From Halomarina ordinaria (GTDB lineage Archaea > Halobacteriota > Halobacteria > Halobacteriales > Haloarculaceae), in the NCBI RefSeq assembly GCF_030553305.1, contig NZ_JARRAH010000003.1, positions 1-64,000 on the forward strand: a stretch of DNA of 64,000 nucleotides, in the 5' to 3' direction. The number at the start of each line of letters is the position of its first letter. Within the stretch, counting starts at the first letter, position 1. The notes beneath the pieces were generated by a model that saw nothing but the letters and a program-made list of their open reading frames with translations, was not told where the DNA came from and ran no database searches. Position numbers and translations under genes: made by a program. Positions 7,841 to 16,487 of this stretch are shown here, piece after piece.

Positions 7841-8890
7841 TCACAGTCGCTCCGCGTTCAGTCGTCCGTCGGTCTCCGTCCGGTCGTCGTAGAGGACGCA
7901 CCGCGCCCCCTGGTCGCTCCCCGTCGCGTACATCGGCGGTTCGCCCTCCCGACAGCGGGGCACCGCCTCGGGACACCGGTCGTAGAACCGACACTGGTTC
8001 ATCTCACCGGTCAGGTCGGGGACGGTCCCCTCCAGTTCCACCGGCTCGCGCTCCACGTCCGGGTTGATGACGGGCATCGAGCCGACCAGCGCCCTCGTGT
8101 AGGGGTGTTTCGGGTCGCCGATGACCTCGTCGGTCGGTCCCACCTCGACGAGTTTCCCCGCGTACATCACCCCGATGCGGTCGCACATGTGTTTCAGCAA
8201 CGAGAGGTCGTGGCTGATGTACACCGCGGTGAGGCCGAACTCGCGCTGGAGGCGCTCGAACAGGTCGAGGATGCTCGCGCGGATGCTCACGTCGAGCATG
8301 CTCGCCGGCTCGTCGGCGAGCAGGAACGACGGGTCGAGCGCCAGCGCCCGGGCGATGCCGACGCGCTGGCGCTCGCCGCCGCTCAACTCCGAGGGGTACT
8401 GCTCGGCGTACGCCTCCGCGGGTCTGAGGCCGGCCCGTTCGAGCGTCCGGTACACCCGTGCGTCGCGCTCCTCGCGCGTGCCGATACCGTGGACGTCGAG
8501 CGGTTCCTTCACCCACCGGTAGACCGTCCACCGCGGGTTCAGCGACTGGTAGGGGTCCTGGTGGATGATCTGCGCCTCGCGCCGGAAGTCGAACAGTTCG
8601 TCGTCCGAGAGGTCGGTGATGTCCCGGCCGTCGAAGACGACGCGCCCCTCGGTCGGTTCGAGGAGCCGGATGGCCGTCTTGCCGAGCGTCGTCTTCCCGC
8701 AACCGGACTCGCCGGCGAGGCCGAACGCCTCGCCGTCCCTCACGGTGAGCGAGACGCCGTCGACGGCGCGGACGTACTCGCGGGCCCCCGGGTTGAACAC
8801 GCGCGAGATCATCCCCGTATTGACCGGGAAGTGCTTGTGGAGCCCCTCTATCCTGAGCTTCGCGTCCGCCCCGTCGGGGTCGGCGCTCAT
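7841..8890 (-). CDS. Oligopeptide-type ABC transporter ATPase (OppF/DppF-like)
   Basis: A 349-residue ATP-binding subunit. Its motifs are Walker A GESGCGKTT, a Q-loop near IHQDPYQSLNPRW, the signature LSGGERQRVGIARAL, Walker B FLLADEP and switch H in YISHDL. The C-terminal oligopeptide-transporter extension carries the cysteine pattern CRFYDRCPEA...C...C of the OppD/F class, which is often an Fe-S or metal-binding site. The QSLNPR variant is typical of the F subunit. Start ATG at 8890 overlaps the stop of the D-type ATPase by 4 nt. It drives uptake together with its partner ATPase. Confidence 0.93.
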   Translation of the reverse strand: MSADPDGADAKLRIEGLHKHFPVNTGMISRVFNPGAREYVRAVDGVSLTVRDGEAFGLAGESGCGKTTLGKTAIRLLEPTEGRVVFDGRDITDLSDDELFDFRREAQIIHQDPYQSLNPRWTVYRWVKEPLDVHGIGTREERDARVYRTLERAGLRPAEAYAEQYPSELSGGERQRVGIARALALDPSFLLADEPASMLDVSIRASILDLFERLQREFGLTAVYISHDLSLLKHMCDRIGVMYAGKLVEVGPTDEVIGDPKHPYTRALVGSMPVINPDVEREPVELEGTVPDLTGEMNQCRFYDRCPEAVPRCREGEPPMYATGSDQGARCVLYDDRTETDGRLNAERL

Positions 8891-9942
8891 CGGCCCACCT
8901 CGCTCGGCGACGCGCGCGCCGGGGCCTCCCGGAGCGCCTCCCACGTCTCCTTCTTCGCGGCCTCGGTGCGGAGGTACTCGGCTTCGTCCGCCCGGTGGCA
9001 CTCGACGACGTGGCCGTCGTCGTACGTCTCCGGCTCCGGCGTCTCCGACCAGCAGCGCTCCTCCGCGAAGGGGCAGCGCGGCGCGAACCGACAGCCCTCG
9101 TCCGGGTCGACCAGGTCAGGCGGCGTCCCCGGAATCGAGATGAGCTCCTGCGACTCGGCGGTGACGTCCGGGAAGGCGTTGCGCAGGCCGAGCGTGTAGG
9201 GGTGTCTCGGCGACTTGATGAGCGTGTCCGCGTCGGCGCGCTCGACGAGTCGCCCCCCGTACATCACGGCGATGGTGTCGCACACCTCGGAGACGACCGA
9301 CATGTCGTGAGTTATCATAATCATCGCCGTGTTCAGCTCGTCCTGCAGTTCCGAGATGGTCCGCAGGATGCGGTCCTGGATGACGACGTCGAGGGCGGTC
9401 GTCGGTTCGTCCGCGAGGACGATGGCCGGACTGACCGCCAGCGCGAGGGCGACCATCGCCCGCTGGGCCATCCCGCCGGAGAACTGGTGGGGGTAGTCGT
9501 CGATGCGCGACGGTTCGAGCCCGAGGTCGACGAACAGTTCGCGGGTCCGCTCGCGGGCCTCCGCCTTCGTCGTTTCCGGCTCGTGGACGCGGATGACCTC
9601 GACGATCTGGTCGCCGACGGTGTACACCGGGTCGAAGCCGTTCATCGCGTTCTGGGGGATCATAGATATCTCCTTCCACCGGATGCGACGCCGGAGCTCG
9701 CGCATCGACAGCTCCGTGATGTCCTCGCCGTCGTACTCGATGGTCCCGCCGACCACCTCGCCGTTGTCCGGCAGCAGGCGGATGATGGACTTCGCCACCG
9801 TCGTCTTCCCGCTGCCGCTCTCGCCGACGAGACCGAGCGTCTCGTTCTCGGCCAGTTCGAGCGAGACGCCGTCCGCCGCCCGAACGCTTCCGTTCTCCGT
9901 CCGATAGTACGTCTGGAGGTTCTCGATGTTCAGTAGTGTCAT
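8887..9942 (-). CDS. Oligopeptide-type ABC transporter ATPase (OppD/DppD-like)
   Basis: A 351-residue ATPase. Its motifs are Walker A GESGSGKTT, Q-loop in MIPQNAMNGFDP, signature FSGGMAQRAMVALAL, Walker B IVLADEPTTALD and the H-loop MITHDM. The C-terminal cysteine-rich extension (CRFAPRCPFAEERC...C) is the OppD type. Start ATG at 9942 (MTLLNIENLQTYY); a longer upstream reading is arginine/proline-rich and is rejected. A 160-nt GC-rich spacer separates it from the permease gene, the longest gap in the operon, so an internal promoter cannot be excluded. Confidence 0.93.
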   Translation of the reverse strand: MTLLNIENLQTYYRTENGSVRAADGVSLELAENETLGLVGESGSGKTTVAKSIIRLLPDNGEVVGGTIEYDGEDITELSMRELRRRIRWKEISMIPQNAMNGFDPVYTVGDQIVEVIRVHEPETTKAEARERTRELFVDLGLEPSRIDDYPHQFSGGMAQRAMVALALAVSPAIVLADEPTTALDVVIQDRILRTISELQDELNTAMIMITHDMSVVSEVCDTIAVMYGGRLVERADADTLIKSPRHPYTLGLRNAFPDVTAESQELISIPGTPPDLVDPDEGCRFAPRCPFAEERCWSETPEPETYDDGHVVECHRADEAEYLRTEAAKKETWEALREAPARASPSEVGR

Positions 9943-10104
9943 TGGTCGTGGTCCGTCGTCTCGCCGTCCGGTCCGCGGGCGTCGGCCCGGGTCGGACGGG
10001 GGGTGGGTCGGTCTGTCGGGTCGACGCGGCGCGTCGGTGCGCCCTCGCGTCCGGTCGGGGTCCTCGTCGTCCGGTCGCACCTCGGGACGTGCCGGGGGGT
10101 CGGC

Positions 10105-11061
10105 TCACTCGGCATGGCGGAGCTCCGGGTTGGTGATGCGCTCGAGGGTGCGGCCGATGAAGAACACGGCCATCACCATCAGCATGATACAGACGCCGGG
10201 GGGGACGACCCACCACCAGGCGGTGCGGATGGCGTCGGCGGTGTACGCCTCGAAGAGCATCTGTCCCCACGACACCATGCTCGGGTCGCCGAAGCCGAGG
10301 AACGAGATGCTCGCCTCGGCGAGGACCGCCCACGCGACCGAGAACGCCCCGTAGAGGAACGCCAGCGGGAGCACGTTCGGCAGGATGTGGAGGTACATGA
10401 TGCGCAGGTCGCTCGCGCCGATGGAGCGCGCCGACTCGACGTACGGGCGTTCCTTGTGGCTGAGGACCTGCGAGCGGATGACGCGCGCGGTCGACCGCCA
10501 GAGGATGAGCCCGATGACGATGACGATGCTCGAGATGCTCGGTCCAAGCAGGAACACGAGGACGATGACGAACGGGAGGAACGGCAACCCGTAGGCGATG
10601 TCCGCCACCCGCATGAGGACGTCGTCGACCCAGCCGCCGAAGTAGGCGCTTATCAGCCCCACGTTGACGCCGATGAAGACGGCCATGAACGCGGCGAGGA
10701 AGCCGACGATGAGCGAGATGCGCACGCCAGCGATGACCTGCGAGGCCACGTCGCGCCCGAGGTTCGTCGTCCCGAGGAGGTGGTCCGTAGAGGGTCCCTC
10801 CAGCCGGAGCGCGTTCCCGTCGGCGTCGCGGTTGATGTCGCCGGGGTCGTAGGGGGTGAGCCACGGGGCGAACACGCCCATCAGGGTGAACGTCAGGAGG
10901 ACCACGACCCCGAACTGGCCCATCCGGTCGTCGCGAAAGACGTCGACGACCGACCGGCCGACCCGTCGCACGGCGACGACGGCGTCGCCGAGGCCGGAGG
11001 TGGTCGCCCCGTCCGTCGTCGAGGACGCGGTCGAACCGGGCGTCTCTTCGCCTCCGCTCAT
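10105..11061 (-). CDS. ABC transporter permease (DppC/OppC-like)
   Basis: A 318-residue inner-membrane subunit. A hydrophilic acidic N-terminal tail (about 45 residues) precedes the first span. It has the family region HLLGTTNLGRDVASQVIAG and about six membrane spans. The cytoplasmic EAA loop that contacts the ATPases reads YVESARSIGASDLRIMYLHILPN. A late element, ISFLGFGDPSMVSWGQML, is diagnostic for DppC-type permeases. It forms the translocation pore with the DppB-type permease encoded just upstream. Confidence 0.92.
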   Translation of the reverse strand: MSGGEETPGSTASSTTDGATTSGLGDAVVAVRRVGRSVVDVFRDDRMGQFGVVVLLTFTLMGVFAPWLTPYDPGDINRDADGNALRLEGPSTDHLLGTTNLGRDVASQVIAGVRISLIVGFLAAFMAVFIGVNVGLISAYFGGWVDDVLMRVADIAYGLPFLPFVIVLVFLLGPSISSIVIVIGLILWRSTARVIRSQVLSHKERPYVESARSIGASDLRIMYLHILPNVLPLAFLYGAFSVAWAVLAEASISFLGFGDPSMVSWGQMLFEAYTADAIRTAWWWVVPPGVCIMLMVMAVFFIGRTLERITNPELRHAE

Positions 11062-11133
11062 CGGCGCCCCCCCGTCTCGAACCCGCGGGTCGACTGCTGT
11101 GCGTGCCGCGTGCCGTCGCCGAACGTCGTGTCG

Positions 11134-12111
11134 TTAGTCATACTGCACCCTCGGGTCGAGGTAGATGTACGCCAGGTCCGCCAGGAAGTTCATCACGATG
11201 ACGACCGACCCCATGAGGAAGAACGTCCCCATCGCCATGGGGTAGTCGTTGTAGTTGACCGATTCGACCATCTCGCGGCCCATGCCGGGCCAGTTGAACA
11301 CCGTCTCGATGACGAGCGACCCCCCGATGGCGGTGCCGGAGACGATGGCGACGACCGTGACGATGGGGAGTACCGAGTTCCGAACCGCGTGGTGAAAGAG
11401 GACCCGGTGTTCGGGCAGTCCCTCCGCCTTCTTTATCTCGATGAAGTCCGCCTTCAGGACGTCGAGCATCGTGTTGCGCATCAGCAACATGGGCGTCGCC
11501 ATGTAGTAGAACGCCCCCGTCATGACCGGCAGTACCATGTGGTAGACGAAGTCCCACGCGAGGTAGCGCGACGCGAAGGTGTCGATGTCGGCACCGACCG
11601 CCCGCATCCCGCCCGAGGGGAGGATGCCGAGCCAGAACGAGAAGATAGACAGGAGGACGATGCCCGTCCAGAACTCCGGCGACGACCGGGCGACCAGGCC
11701 GACGAGGATGCCGCCCTTCTCGAAGGTTCGACCGCGGTACCAGCCGAGCAGCGACCCGAACAGGATGCCGACGACGTAGGCGATGACGAGCGCCGTCCCC
11801 ATGAGCAGGATCGTGTTCCAGAACTTCACGACGAGGATGTCCCAGACCGGTTCCCGGTACCGGAACGACGTCCCGAAGCTCCCCGTGAGGAGCTGGCCGA
11901 TGTACTCGACGTACTGGACGTAGAGCGGTTCGTTCAGGCCGAGGTTCGCGATGGTCTCCTCGCGTGCCTCGGCGGACATCCCCTGGGTGACGAACATCGA
12001 TACCGGGTCGCCGGGGGCCGCCCTGAACAGGACGAACAGTATCGTCACGAACGCCCAGTAGGTGACGAACAGCTGCCCGATACGCCGGGCGATGTACTCT
12101 CTCAGTCCCAT
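11134..12111 (-). CDS. ABC transporter permease (DppB/OppB-like)
   Basis: A 325-residue permease. The N-terminus YIARRIGQLFVTYWAFVTILFVLFR contains the first span and is followed by the DppB landmark APGDPV. The EAA loop region is FIEIKKAEGLPEHRVLFHHAVRN. The last part includes IGGSLVIETVFNWPGMG, a DppB signature. About six transmembrane helices are present. It lies directly after the binding-protein gene, giving the standard order A-B-C-D-F for peptide importers. Confidence 0.92.
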   Translation of the reverse strand: MGLREYIARRIGQLFVTYWAFVTILFVLFRAAPGDPVSMFVTQGMSAEAREETIANLGLNEPLYVQYVEYIGQLLTGSFGTSFRYREPVWDILVVKFWNTILLMGTALVIAYVVGILFGSLLGWYRGRTFEKGGILVGLVARSSPEFWTGIVLLSIFSFWLGILPSGGMRAVGADIDTFASRYLAWDFVYHMVLPVMTGAFYYMATPMLLMRNTMLDVLKADFIEIKKAEGLPEHRVLFHHAVRNSVLPIVTVVAIVSGTAIGGSLVIETVFNWPGMGREMVESVNYNDYPMAMGTFFLMGSVVIVMNFLADLAYIYLDPRVQYD

Positions 12112-12225
12112 GTGTTCGACTCGTCACCTCCCCTCCGGGACCGCACGGCGTGCGGCCCCCGCGGTCGCTCGTCGGCGTCTCCACTGACCGGACGCGCCGA
12201 CGTGCGTTCCCGTGTGTCCCATCGC

Positions 12226-13899
12226 TCACTCCTCCGGGTAGTGGAGCCGACCGTTCTGGAGCGTGTAGCCGGCCTCCTCAAGCGTCTGCTGGGCCCGGCC
12301 GAGGTCGTCGCCGAACTGCCGGACGTCCGGGTTGTGCCAGAACTCGTTGACCGCCGCCATGGGCGTGTGCGTCACCGTCCCCATGCCGTCGAGGACGGTG
12401 TCGACGATGTCCTGTTTCGGGATGCCGTCGGCGAGCGCGTGGCGGACGGCGACGTCGTCGAACGGCGCGCGGTCGAGCTGATAGTTGATGTGGTACCAGC
12501 CGTGGCTCTCGATGCTGCTGATCTCGACGTGGTCCACCTCCGAGTCGAGGCGGTTGACGGTGTCGGGGCCGGGGACCCACCCGATCATGTCGATGGACTC
12601 GTCCTCGAGGAGGCGGACCAGCCCGGACATGTCCGCCCCGGGCACCTTGAGGAGTTCGCCGACGACCGGCGGGTTGAAGTGGTCGGTGTACGCCTCGAGG
12701 CGCATCTCCTCGTCGCGGCGCCACTCGACGAACTGGAACGGTCCGCTGCCGACCGGTTCGGGGTTCTCCCAGTCGAGCGGGTCGGAGACGTCGTCGAGGC
12801 CGTCGGGGACCTCCTCCCAGATGTGCTGCGGGATGATGAACACCTGTCCGAGGCCGATGGGGATGAACGGGGCGAACGGCCGGTCGAGCGAGAACTCGAG
12901 CGACCAGTCGCCGGTGATCTCGATGCTCTCGATGGGGTCGGTGGCGGCGCCCAGCACCGGCGAGTACTCGTCGAGGTACTCGAACGAGAACTTCACGTCC
13001 TCGACGGTGAGGTCCTCGCCGTCGTGCCACTGCTGGCCCTCGCGGATGGTCACGCCGATGGTCGTCTCGTCGACCTCCTCGACGTCCGTCGCGAGCCACG
13101 GCTCGGGGAGCCCCTCCTTGTTGATGCGGACGAGGCGGTCGTAGATGAGCCGCATCGTCTGGGTGTCGTGGGTCGCCGCCCCGTCGGCGGGGTTGAGGTT
13201 GTTCACGTCGGAGGGGTAGCCGAGGCGTATCTGGTCGACGCCGTCGGCGGGCGTCGACTCGATGGCGGTCCAGAAGGACATCAGCCCCTCGCCCATCATC
13301 GTCACGACGTCGTCCAGCCGGTTGGCGTTGTACGGCATCGCCTGCCGCTGGTTCGCGATGGGCGTCCGGGGCTGGTCCTCGGCGAATATCTCCTGGCACC
13401 TGTAGACCGCCTCTTGACGCTCGTCGTCGTCGTAGCGCTCGCGCTGGGTCTCCGCCCACTCGTCGTACTCCTCGTTCTGGTAGTTCACGAAGTTCCGCCC
13501 CCCCTCCTGGTTCTGCGAGGAGTGGTGGAGGTCGTAACAGAAGACGTCCGGGTCGATGCGCTCGGCGCGCCCCGCCCAGTTGAGGGTGAACGAATCGAAG
13601 TCCTGCTGGGTCATCGCCTGGTCGACGATCTGGTTCCAGGCGAGCGGGTTGACGTTCACCTCGAACCCGAGTTCCCGCCACTGGTCGGCGATGAGCTGGC
13701 CGAACTCGTAGCGGACGGGGTCGTAGTCCGACGTCGTCACGATGAGTTCGATGGGGTCGACCGGGTCGCCCGCGCCGCCGCCCCCGCCGCCACCGTTGTT
13801 CGCACCGATACAGCCGGCGAGACCCAGCGTGAGTCCCGTCCCGGCGGCCCCGGCCGTCTTCTTCAGTACCGAACGTCGGGTAGTGTTACCTCGACTCAT
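12226..13899 (-). CDS. Tat lipoprotein solute-binding protein, apparently circularly permuted SBP_bac_5
   Basis: A 557-residue receptor for the importer. It has a twin-arginine signal and lipobox (TRRSVLKKTAG ... LGLAGC) and then a glycine-rich linker, so it is exported folded and lipid-anchored. The order of the mature domains is unusual. Residues ~48-215 (IELIVTTSDYDPVRYEFGQ, LGFEVNVN, FTLNWAGRAERIDPDVF, ...FAEDQPRTPIANQ) match what is normally the C-terminal third of DppA/OppA proteins. Residues ~218-557 (IRLGYPSDVNNLNP, VGSGPFQFVEW, APFDDVAVRHALADG, AQQTLEEAGY) match the normal N-terminal two thirds, and the protein ends exactly where the usual C-terminal third would begin. Length is typical for the family, so this is a rearrangement rather than a duplication. 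First gene of the operon. Confidence 0.9.
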   Translation of the reverse strand: MSRGNTTRRSVLKKTAGAAGTGLTLGLAGCIGANNGGGGGGGAGDPVDPIELIVTTSDYDPVRYEFGQLIADQWRELGFEVNVNPLAWNQIVDQAMTQQDFDSFTLNWAGRAERIDPDVFCYDLHHSSQNQEGGRNFVNYQNEEYDEWAETQRERYDDDERQEAVYRCQEIFAEDQPRTPIANQRQAMPYNANRLDDVVTMMGEGLMSFWTAIESTPADGVDQIRLGYPSDVNNLNPADGAATHDTQTMRLIYDRLVRINKEGLPEPWLATDVEEVDETTIGVTIREGQQWHDGEDLTVEDVKFSFEYLDEYSPVLGAATDPIESIEITGDWSLEFSLDRPFAPFIPIGLGQVFIIPQHIWEEVPDGLDDVSDPLDWENPEPVGSGPFQFVEWRRDEEMRLEAYTDHFNPPVVGELLKVPGADMSGLVRLLEDESIDMIGWVPGPDTVNRLDSEVDHVEISSIESHGWYHINYQLDRAPFDDVAVRHALADGIPKQDIVDTVLDGMGTVTHTPMAAVNEFWHNPDVRQFGDDLGRAQQTLEEAGYTLQNGRLHYPEE

Positions 13900-14136
13900 A
13901 ACAATCCCTTCTGGAGTGCTGATTTAACTATTTTGGTAACTATACTGATATACTACTGATTAGGCGGACAGTACTACTGAGAACGGGATTTATTCGATAT
14001 TCACTACCACAAACGAACTTCTATTTTTGTTCCGTAGTATCGATTCGCCGATTCTATTTATTTTTCTTCGATATTGAACGGAAATTATGTGGGTGACGGT
14101 AACGTTTACCTCCCGGTGGCGTGACGTGGAGTCGAG
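13900..14136. promoter_or_regulatory. Divergent promoter region with phased TACTGA boxes
   Basis: An AT-rich region between the importer operon (minus) and the Lrp-like regulator (plus). A TATA-like box for the operon (GATTTAACTA, 13921-13930) lies about 25 nt before its ATG. For the regulator, CGTTTACC near 14101-14108 lies about 28 nt before ATG 14137. TACTGA occurs at 13943, 13954 and 13975, that is at 11- and 21-bp spacing, so the copies fall on one face of the helix. The last two are extended to TACTACTGA. These are candidate binding sites for the adjacent regulator. Confidence 0.55.
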
Positions 14137-14643
14137 ATGCCGAACTCCGACTTCGAGTCCTTCGACGAGATCGACGGCAAGATACTCCGCGTCCTCGCCG
14201 AGAACCCCCGGACCCCCTACTCCCGGATAACCGAGATACTCGCGGAGTCCGGCCACGAGATGAGCCCCGAAGGGGTCAGGTACCGGGTCGACAAGATCAT
14301 CGACATGACGACGGTGTTCTTCCTCCTCGACCCGCAGGAACTCTCGTGGGAGATCCTCCGCGTCGCGGTCACCACGGAGAAGAGAGACGGGGCGAAGGAG
14401 GCGGCGTTCGACCTGCTCTGTGACCTCCCGTTCTGGCACGTCTCGCGTGGCATCGGGACCTTCGACTACTTCGCCGTCGGGAGCATCCTGTCGGTGCGGG
14501 ACGCGGACGACCTGGTGACGACGGTGCGCGAGGCCGACTGCGTGAACCGGGTCGACTACCTCGTCGTCACGGGCCGGAACCAGGACATGGCCCAGTACCT
14601 CAACATGGAGTACCTCACCGCCGGCAGGGAGGACGACCAGTGA
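14137..14643 (+). CDS. Lrp/AsnC-like winged-helix regulator of the importer operon
   Basis: A 168-residue protein starting MPNSDFESFDEIDGKILRVLAENPRTPYSRI, a typical Lrp/AsnC helix-turn-helix entry. The recognition region is MSPEGVRYRVDKI. The remainder (FFLLDPQELSWEILRVAVTT... HVSRGIGTFDYFAVGSI... VNRVDYLVVTG) has the alternating pattern of an RAM/AsnC ligand-binding domain with the usual Gly-x-x-Asp/Tyr turn. It is divergent from the ABC/hydrolase operon, so it is the most likely regulator of that operon and of itself. An amino acid or the imported compound could be the effector; that is inference. Confidence 0.82.
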   Translation: MPNSDFESFDEIDGKILRVLAENPRTPYSRITEILAESGHEMSPEGVRYRVDKIIDMTTVFFLLDPQELSWEILRVAVTTEKRDGAKEAAFDLLCDLPFWHVSRGIGTFDYFAVGSILSVRDADDLVTTVREADCVNRVDYLVVTGRNQDMAQYLNMEYLTAGREDDQ

Positions 14644-14667
14644 CCGCCCGTCCCCGCGACGAGGTCC

Positions 14668-15045
14668 TCAGGCGATGCGGGAGGTGACGTCCGTCGAGGA
14701 GACCATCCCCACGTAGTCCTCGCCGTCGACGACCGGGAGGTGTTTGATACCGAGGCTGGTCATCATCGCGGCCACCTCCTCGAGGAGGATGGTCGGCGGG
14801 ACGGTCTCGACCGACCGCGTCATCACCTCCGCGACCGGCAGGTCCGCCGTGTCGTGTCCCGCCGCGACGGCGTCGAGGACGTCCGTGCTCGTGACGATGG
14901 AGGGCGGACCGGTCGTCACGAGTAACGCGTTGATGTCGTTGTCGCGCATCGTCCGCGCGGCCTCTCTGACGGTCGCCTTCGACGATATCGTCTCCAGCGG
15001 CGTCGACATCACCTCTTCGGCACGGATTCGGTTGTCGAGGTCCAT
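14668..15045 (-). CDS. Two-CBS-domain protein
   Basis: A 125-residue cytoplasmic protein made of tandem CBS domains. CBS1 runs from about residue 8 (AEEVMSTPLETI through DINALLVTTG to IVTSTDVLDAV). CBS2 runs from about residue 70 (VAEVMTRSVETV through GIKHLPVVDGEDYVGMVSSTDV). Such Bateman modules bind adenosyl nucleotides and often act as stand-alone energy sensors in archaea. The ATG at 15045 is preferred; an in-frame GTG at 15084 would add 13 residues (MAKNQVYRERLTR). It converges with the Lrp-like gene 24 nt away. No partner enzyme is fused, so the target is unknown. Confidence 0.85.
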   Translation of the reverse strand: MDLDNRIRAEEVMSTPLETISSKATVREAARTMRDNDINALLVTTGPPSIVTSTDVLDAVAAGHDTADLPVAEVMTRSVETVPPTILLEEVAAMMTSLGIKHLPVVDGEDYVGMVSSTDVTSRIA

Positions 15046-15100
15046 GCGTGTCAGTCTCTCGCGATATACTTGGTTCTTTGCCACGGCGCGGCGACCGGGG

Positions 15101-15454
15101 CTACTCGTTCGTGTAGGGTTCGTGGATGCGGTCCATCCGTGCCGCCATGACGAAGTCGGTCTTGTGGAGGCCGTCTATCTTGTGCGTCCAGAGTTCGACC
15201 CGGACCTCGCCCCACTGCAGGTGGAGGTCCGGGTGGTGCCACTCCTCCTCCGCGAGCTCCCCCACCTCGTAGGTGAACTCCAGGGCGTCGCGGAAGTCCG
15301 CGAACTCGTAGGTCCCCTCGAGGTGGTGGTCGTCGACGACCCGCCACACCTCGTCGTCGAGTTCGTCGAGGTACGCCGCGTACTCGGACTCGGTGAGTGG
15401 TTCGTCCTCGGAGGTACACGCTTCACACGGCTGTTGCGCGAGCGGTGTCGTCAT
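15101..15454 (-). CDS. Pterin-4a-carbinolamine dehydratase
   Basis: A 117-residue PCD/PhhB-family protein. The family signature is present as [20 protein letters not shown] followed by KTDF, with the active-site His-His pair, tryptophan and second histidine. The family dehydrates 4a-hydroxytetrahydrobiopterin; in archaea lacking phenylalanine hydroxylase it may serve molybdopterin or other pterin metabolism. The ATG at 15454 ([13 protein letters not shown]) is chosen over a longer basic extension. The N-terminal C-x2-C is common in prokaryotic PCDs. It is probably transcribed with the CBS gene 55 nt downstream. Confidence 0.88.
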   Translation of the reverse strand: MTTPLAQQPCEACTSEDEPLTESEYAAYLDELDDEVWRVVDDHHLEGTYEFADFRDALEFTYEVGELAEEEWHHPDLHLQWGEVRVELWTHKIDGLHKTDFVMAARMDRIHEPYTNE

Positions 15455-15492
15455 GGGTCGCTGTACGCCATCGACGCCCTTGTACCTTCGTC

Positions 15493-15936
15493 TCACGCCC
15501 TCCTGACCGTCCACTGGACGAGTTCGAGGAGCATCGCGACGGCGACCGCTATCGTCGCCGGCAGGGAGTAACCCACGAGCGTCGTCACCGAACGCTCGAA
15601 CGGCCGTCCGCTCGACGGCCGCCGCCGAGCGCGTGGGCCGGCTCTCGCTGTCGACCCGTGCCCCGATACCGACTCGGGGGTGTCGCCGACGACAGCGGCG
15701 GCCGCCGCCCGGGACAGGACGATTCGGAACCCGTCCGCGTTCCGGCTCGTCGCCTTGAGTTCGCCGACGTCGGTTCCCGCCGGCAGGGCGTCGATGTCAA
15801 CCACCGCACGCAGCGTCGCCTCTACCCCCTCGAGCCTCGTCGCGTACATCCATCGGCCGTCCCCCGCCGTCCCCACCAACCGGACGGTGTTCCCGTCGGT
15901 CGTCGGGACGAGTCGAAGCGGGACTGTCTCGACCAT
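15493..15936 (-). CDS. Small hypothetical protein with C-terminal membrane anchor
   Basis: 147 residues, no recognised family. Residues 1-80 look like a folded beta-rich domain ([18 protein letters not shown] ... [16 protein letters not shown]). A low-complexity Arg/Ser/Pro linker follows at about 95-112, and one hydrophobic helix (about 120-140, [20 protein letters not shown]) ends the protein. The topology suggests a tail anchor with the domain in the cytoplasm. A TATA-like CATTTAC sits about 25 nt upstream of the ATG on the minus strand, supporting a real leaderless gene. The arginine-rich linker is unlike the acidic neighbours. Confidence 0.55.
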   Translation of the reverse strand: MVETVPLRLVPTTDGNTVRLVGTAGDGRWMYATRLEGVEATLRAVVDIDALPAGTDVGELKATSRNADGFRIVLSRAAAAAVVGDTPESVSGHGSTARAGPRARRRPSSGRPFERSVTTLVGYSLPATIAVAVAMLLELVQWTVRRA

Positions 15937-16487
15937 ACCCCCTCCCGGGGGGTTCCGGGTAAATGCTTTCTCCCCCCCGACCCAGTCGGACGATTCGCCG
16001 TCGATATCGCAGTGTACGAGAGCGCCTCGCTGGAACTACTAGCCGAGAGTTATTTTACTTTTAACATATAAATAATGTCACTATTCGTCTCCGGGTCGGA
16101 CCGTCCCTCCTTACGACACCAGAAACGTCGTTACTGGGCGAAAGATTCGTTCTAGAGGAGCTTCTGCGACACGTGCCACGGGAGAGCTGTCTGCCGTGTT
16201 CCCTCGCGGTCGCTCGACGTCGAAACGCTTAGAGACGACGGTGTAGCGCTTATAGAGCTCCGAGACGTGCGATCTGACTACGACCGCGAGGCGAGCACAG
16301 CTTGATTCTCTCTTAAAAACAAGTCATATTTACCTATATAGTGGTGTATTGATGAATAGTCGCGCTCTGGTTCCCGTTGTGGTCCATCGGTCGGGCGTCG
16401 CGCGCAGCCGTGCGCTGCGGACGCGGTACGCTACCAGCGCGGGACGACTCCGACGACGTATTACAACAGTACAGTCGTAATACCAAC
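15937..16487. other. AT-rich spacer without a gene
   Basis: About 550 nt with no supported coding frame. AT-rich blocks at 16045-16080 and 16310-16350 resemble promoter or terminator remnants. CGCTTA-type words recur near 16220-16255 without clear symmetry. The segment lies downstream of the IclR gene and upstream of the hypothetical gene's promoter. Confidence 0.4.

Noticed and set aside
7086-7994. Longer start for the creatininase-family gene
   Set aside because: The extra N-terminus overlaps the ABC ATPase gene and is basic; homology begins at the ATG at 7835.
10003-13959. 1318-residue open frame on the plus strand opposite the ABC permease and binding-protein genes
   Set aside because: It is antisense to clear ABC genes; composition is Arg/Asp/Val-rich repeats typical of a shadow frame in GC-rich DNA, with no family motif.
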